Shown here: one piece after another, positions 6,572 through 8,427 of the stretch
How positions within the stretch are numbered: position 1 is the first letter of the stretch
Layout: each line of letters starts with the position of its first letter
DNA from: Paracoccaceae bacterium
Lineage (GTDB): Bacteria; Pseudomonadota; Alphaproteobacteria; Rhodobacterales; Rhodobacteraceae
Length of the DNA stretch: 8,427 nt
NCBI GenBank assembly: GCA_003511785.1
Contig: DOIS01000358.1
Location: forward strand, 1 to 8,427
Reading direction: 5' to 3'
The notes under the pieces: generated by a model
Database searches by the model: none
The model's input: only the letters and a program-made list of their open reading frames with translations
What the model was told of the DNA's origin: nothing
Position numbers and translations under genes: made by a program

Positions 6572-8427
6572 ATGCGCGAGCGGGCACAGGCGCTGGTGAT
6601 CGGCGGGGGCGTGATCGGGTGTTCGATCCTCTATCACCTGACCAGGCTGGGCTGGAGCGACGTGGTGCTGTTGGAGCGCGACGAGCTGACCAGCGGCTCG
6701 ACCTGGCACGCGGCGGCCAATATCCACGGGCTGCATGACAGCGCCAATATCTCGCGGCTGCAACATTACACGATGGGGCTCTACAAGGCGCTGGAGGAGG
6801 AGACCGGGCAGAGCTGCGGCGTGTTCCAGCCGGGCTCGCTCTATCTGGCGCAGACCGAGGCGCGCGCGCACCAGCTGCGCCTCCAGGCGGCCAAGGCGAA
6901 GCTCTACGGGATGAACTTCCACGAGATCACGCGGGATGAGGCCGAGCGCCTGCACCCGCTGGTGGATTTCGACGGCGTGCGGCTCATCATGTTCGAGCCC
7001 GACGGCGGCAACGTGGATCCGTCGGGCGTGACCAACGCCTATGCGGTGGGCGCGCGTCAGCGCGGGGCGGAGATCCACCGCTTCACCCCCGTCACGGCGA
7101 CCGTGCCACAGGGCGACGGCACCTGGATCGTGCATACGCCCAAGGGGGACATCCGCACGGAGTGGGTGGTGAACGCCGCCGGGCTCTGGGCGCGCGAGGT
7201 GGCGGCGATGGCGGGGATCGCCCTGCCCTTGCAGCCCACCGAGCACCAGTATTTCGTGACCGAGACCATCGCCGAGATCGCCGCGTTGGACCGGCGGCTG
7301 CCGTCGGTCGCGGACCGGGACGGCGAATACTATCTGCGCCAGGAGGGCAAGGGCCTGTTGATCGGCGCCTATGAGCGCGACATGCGCTTCTGGGCCGAGG
7401 ATGGCACGCCCGCGGATTTCGCCCATGACCTCTTTCCCGACGATCTCGACCGGATCGAGGAGAACGTGATGCGCGCCATGGCCCGGGTGCCGGTGGCGGG
7501 CACGGCGGGGATCAAGCGCGTCATCAACGGGCCGATGATCTGGTCGCCCGACGGCAACGTGCTGCTGGGGCCGGTGCCGGAGAAACCGGGCTATTTCACC
7601 TGCTGCGGGATCATCCCAGGGTTCAGCCAATCGGCCGGCATGGGGCTGATGGTGGCCGACTGGATCGTCGAGGGCGAGATGCGGTACGACATGTTCGCCT
7701 GGGACATGGCGCGGTTCGGGGATTGGGCGGATGCGGCGTTCACCAAGGCCCGCGTGCGCGACGCCTATGCCCATCGCTTCGCCATCCATTTCCCCAACGA
7801 GGAGCGCGCGGCGGGCCGCCCGGTGCGCACCCGGCCCGTTTACGAGACCCGGAAGGAGATGGGCGCGGTGGTGGGGGTGAACGCGGGCTGGGAGCATCCG
7901 CTGTGGTTCGCCGACAGGCCGGGGGTCGAGGATACCAGCGGCTTCACCCGGCAGGCCTGGTGTGCGGCGGGATCGCCGGGGGTTTCACCGTCACGCGGGT
8001 CGCGGAGGAGGAGTTCCGGGTGATCGGCTCGGGGATGGCCGAGCGCTATCACAAGCGGTTCTTCGACGCGGTGCCCCTGCCCCCGGGCACCCGGTTCCAG
8101 AGCCTGACCCGGGCGGTCTGCGGCTTCAACGTGGCCGGGCCGCTGGCCCGCGGGATGTTGCAGCCGCTGACCGATGCCTCGCTGGCGACCGGGGATTTCC
8201 CGTTCATGCGCTCGAAACGCATTGAACTGGCGGGCGTCGAGTGCCTGGCGCTGCGCGTCTCCTTCACCGGCGACCTGGGCTGGGAACTGCATTGCGCCGA
8301 AGCCGACCAGGCCCGGCTCTACGCGGCGCTTCTGGAGGCGGGGCGCGCGGTGGGCGCAGGGTCGGTGGGCAGCCGCGCGCTGATGAGCCTTCGGCTGGAG
8401 AAGGGCTATGGCTCCTGGGGGCGGGAC
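6572..8427 (+). pseudogene. Second dimethylglycine/sarcosine dehydrogenase-like gene, internal deletion, partial at the window end
   Basis: Paralogue of the minus-strand dehydrogenase, with 37 of the first 50 residues identical by eye. It shows VIGGGVIG (9-16), LTSGSTWHAAA (39-49, H46 the presumed FAD-linked histidine), VVNAAGLWAREVAAMAG and VINGPMIWSPDGNVLLGP. Frame 1 is good up to W463 of GFTRQAW (7958-7960), then runs into nonsense and stops at 8023. Family sequence resumes in another frame at about 7966 (GGIAGGFTVTRVAEEEF), contains VSFTGDLGWELH and LMSLRLEKGYGSWGRD, and is open to the edge. Compared with the paralogue, about 57 residues at the start of the GcvT domain are missing. As written, a 483-residue protein with only the FAD half would be made. 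The ATG at 6572 is chosen by alignment; its ribosome site is poor (GGGGC), and the upstream open frame is shadow-like. Substrate unknown. Confidence 0.85.
7958..7981 (+). other. Deletion junction in the second dehydrogenase
   Basis: Sequence matching paralogue residue 465 (…FTRQAW) is followed within about five bases by sequence matching paralogue residue 525 (GGIAGGFTVT). If the lost segment had the same length as in the paralogue, about 172 bp are gone. The frame change requires a length of 3n+1, which 172 satisfies. Confidence 0.7.

Overview
The window looks like chromosomal DNA of an alphaproteobacterium of the Rhodobacteraceae (roseobacter/rhodobacter side). The reasons are high GC, tight operons with GGAGG-type ribosome sites, several proteins of a kind I know mainly from that family, and a GGGGGCGCTGCCCCC-type intergenic hairpin typical of it. 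This placement rests on recognition, not on a search.

Layout. Positions 1-1761 (minus strand) hold a compact one-carbon operon, read right to left: a small 'virulence factor'-family protein (1761-1465), a methylenetetrahydrofolate reductase homologue (1438-509), and a methyltetrahydrofolate:corrinoid methyltransferase of the pterin-binding type that runs off the left edge (481-1). A 215-bp divergent spacer separates this operon from an intact Ppx/GppA-family phosphatase on the plus strand (1977-3089). Tail to tail with that lies a dimethylglycine/sarcosine dehydrogenase-like gene on the minus strand (5508-3102). Divergent from this is a DUF5872-type protein with two Rho-N/SAP-like repeats (5648-6289), followed by a GC-rich hairpin that may be a terminator. 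A second, paralogous dehydrogenase starts at 6572 (plus strand) and runs off the right edge.

Function. The two dehydrogenases belong to the FAD plus GcvT class, which demethylates N-methylated amino acids oxidatively and passes the one-carbon unit to tetrahydrofolate. The reductase and the corrinoid methyltransferase handle methylene- and methyl-tetrahydrofolate. Together they suggest catabolism of methylated amines such as glycine betaine and its products.

The striking point is that three of the four recognisable folate one-carbon genes carry a disabling lesion, each of a different kind. The reductase has a single in-frame amber codon. The first dehydrogenase has a frameshift in a CG dinucleotide tract. 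The second lacks about 170 bp of the GcvT domain, out of frame. The coding frames beyond each lesion are otherwise open and well conserved, so the lesions are either very recent or errors of sequencing or assembly. A second notable signal is an identical imperfect palindrome, TGTCG-N5-CGGCA, 54 and 58 bp upstream of the two dehydrogenase start codons: a candidate operator for a shared regulator. I saw no RNA genes, CRISPR arrays or insertion sequences.
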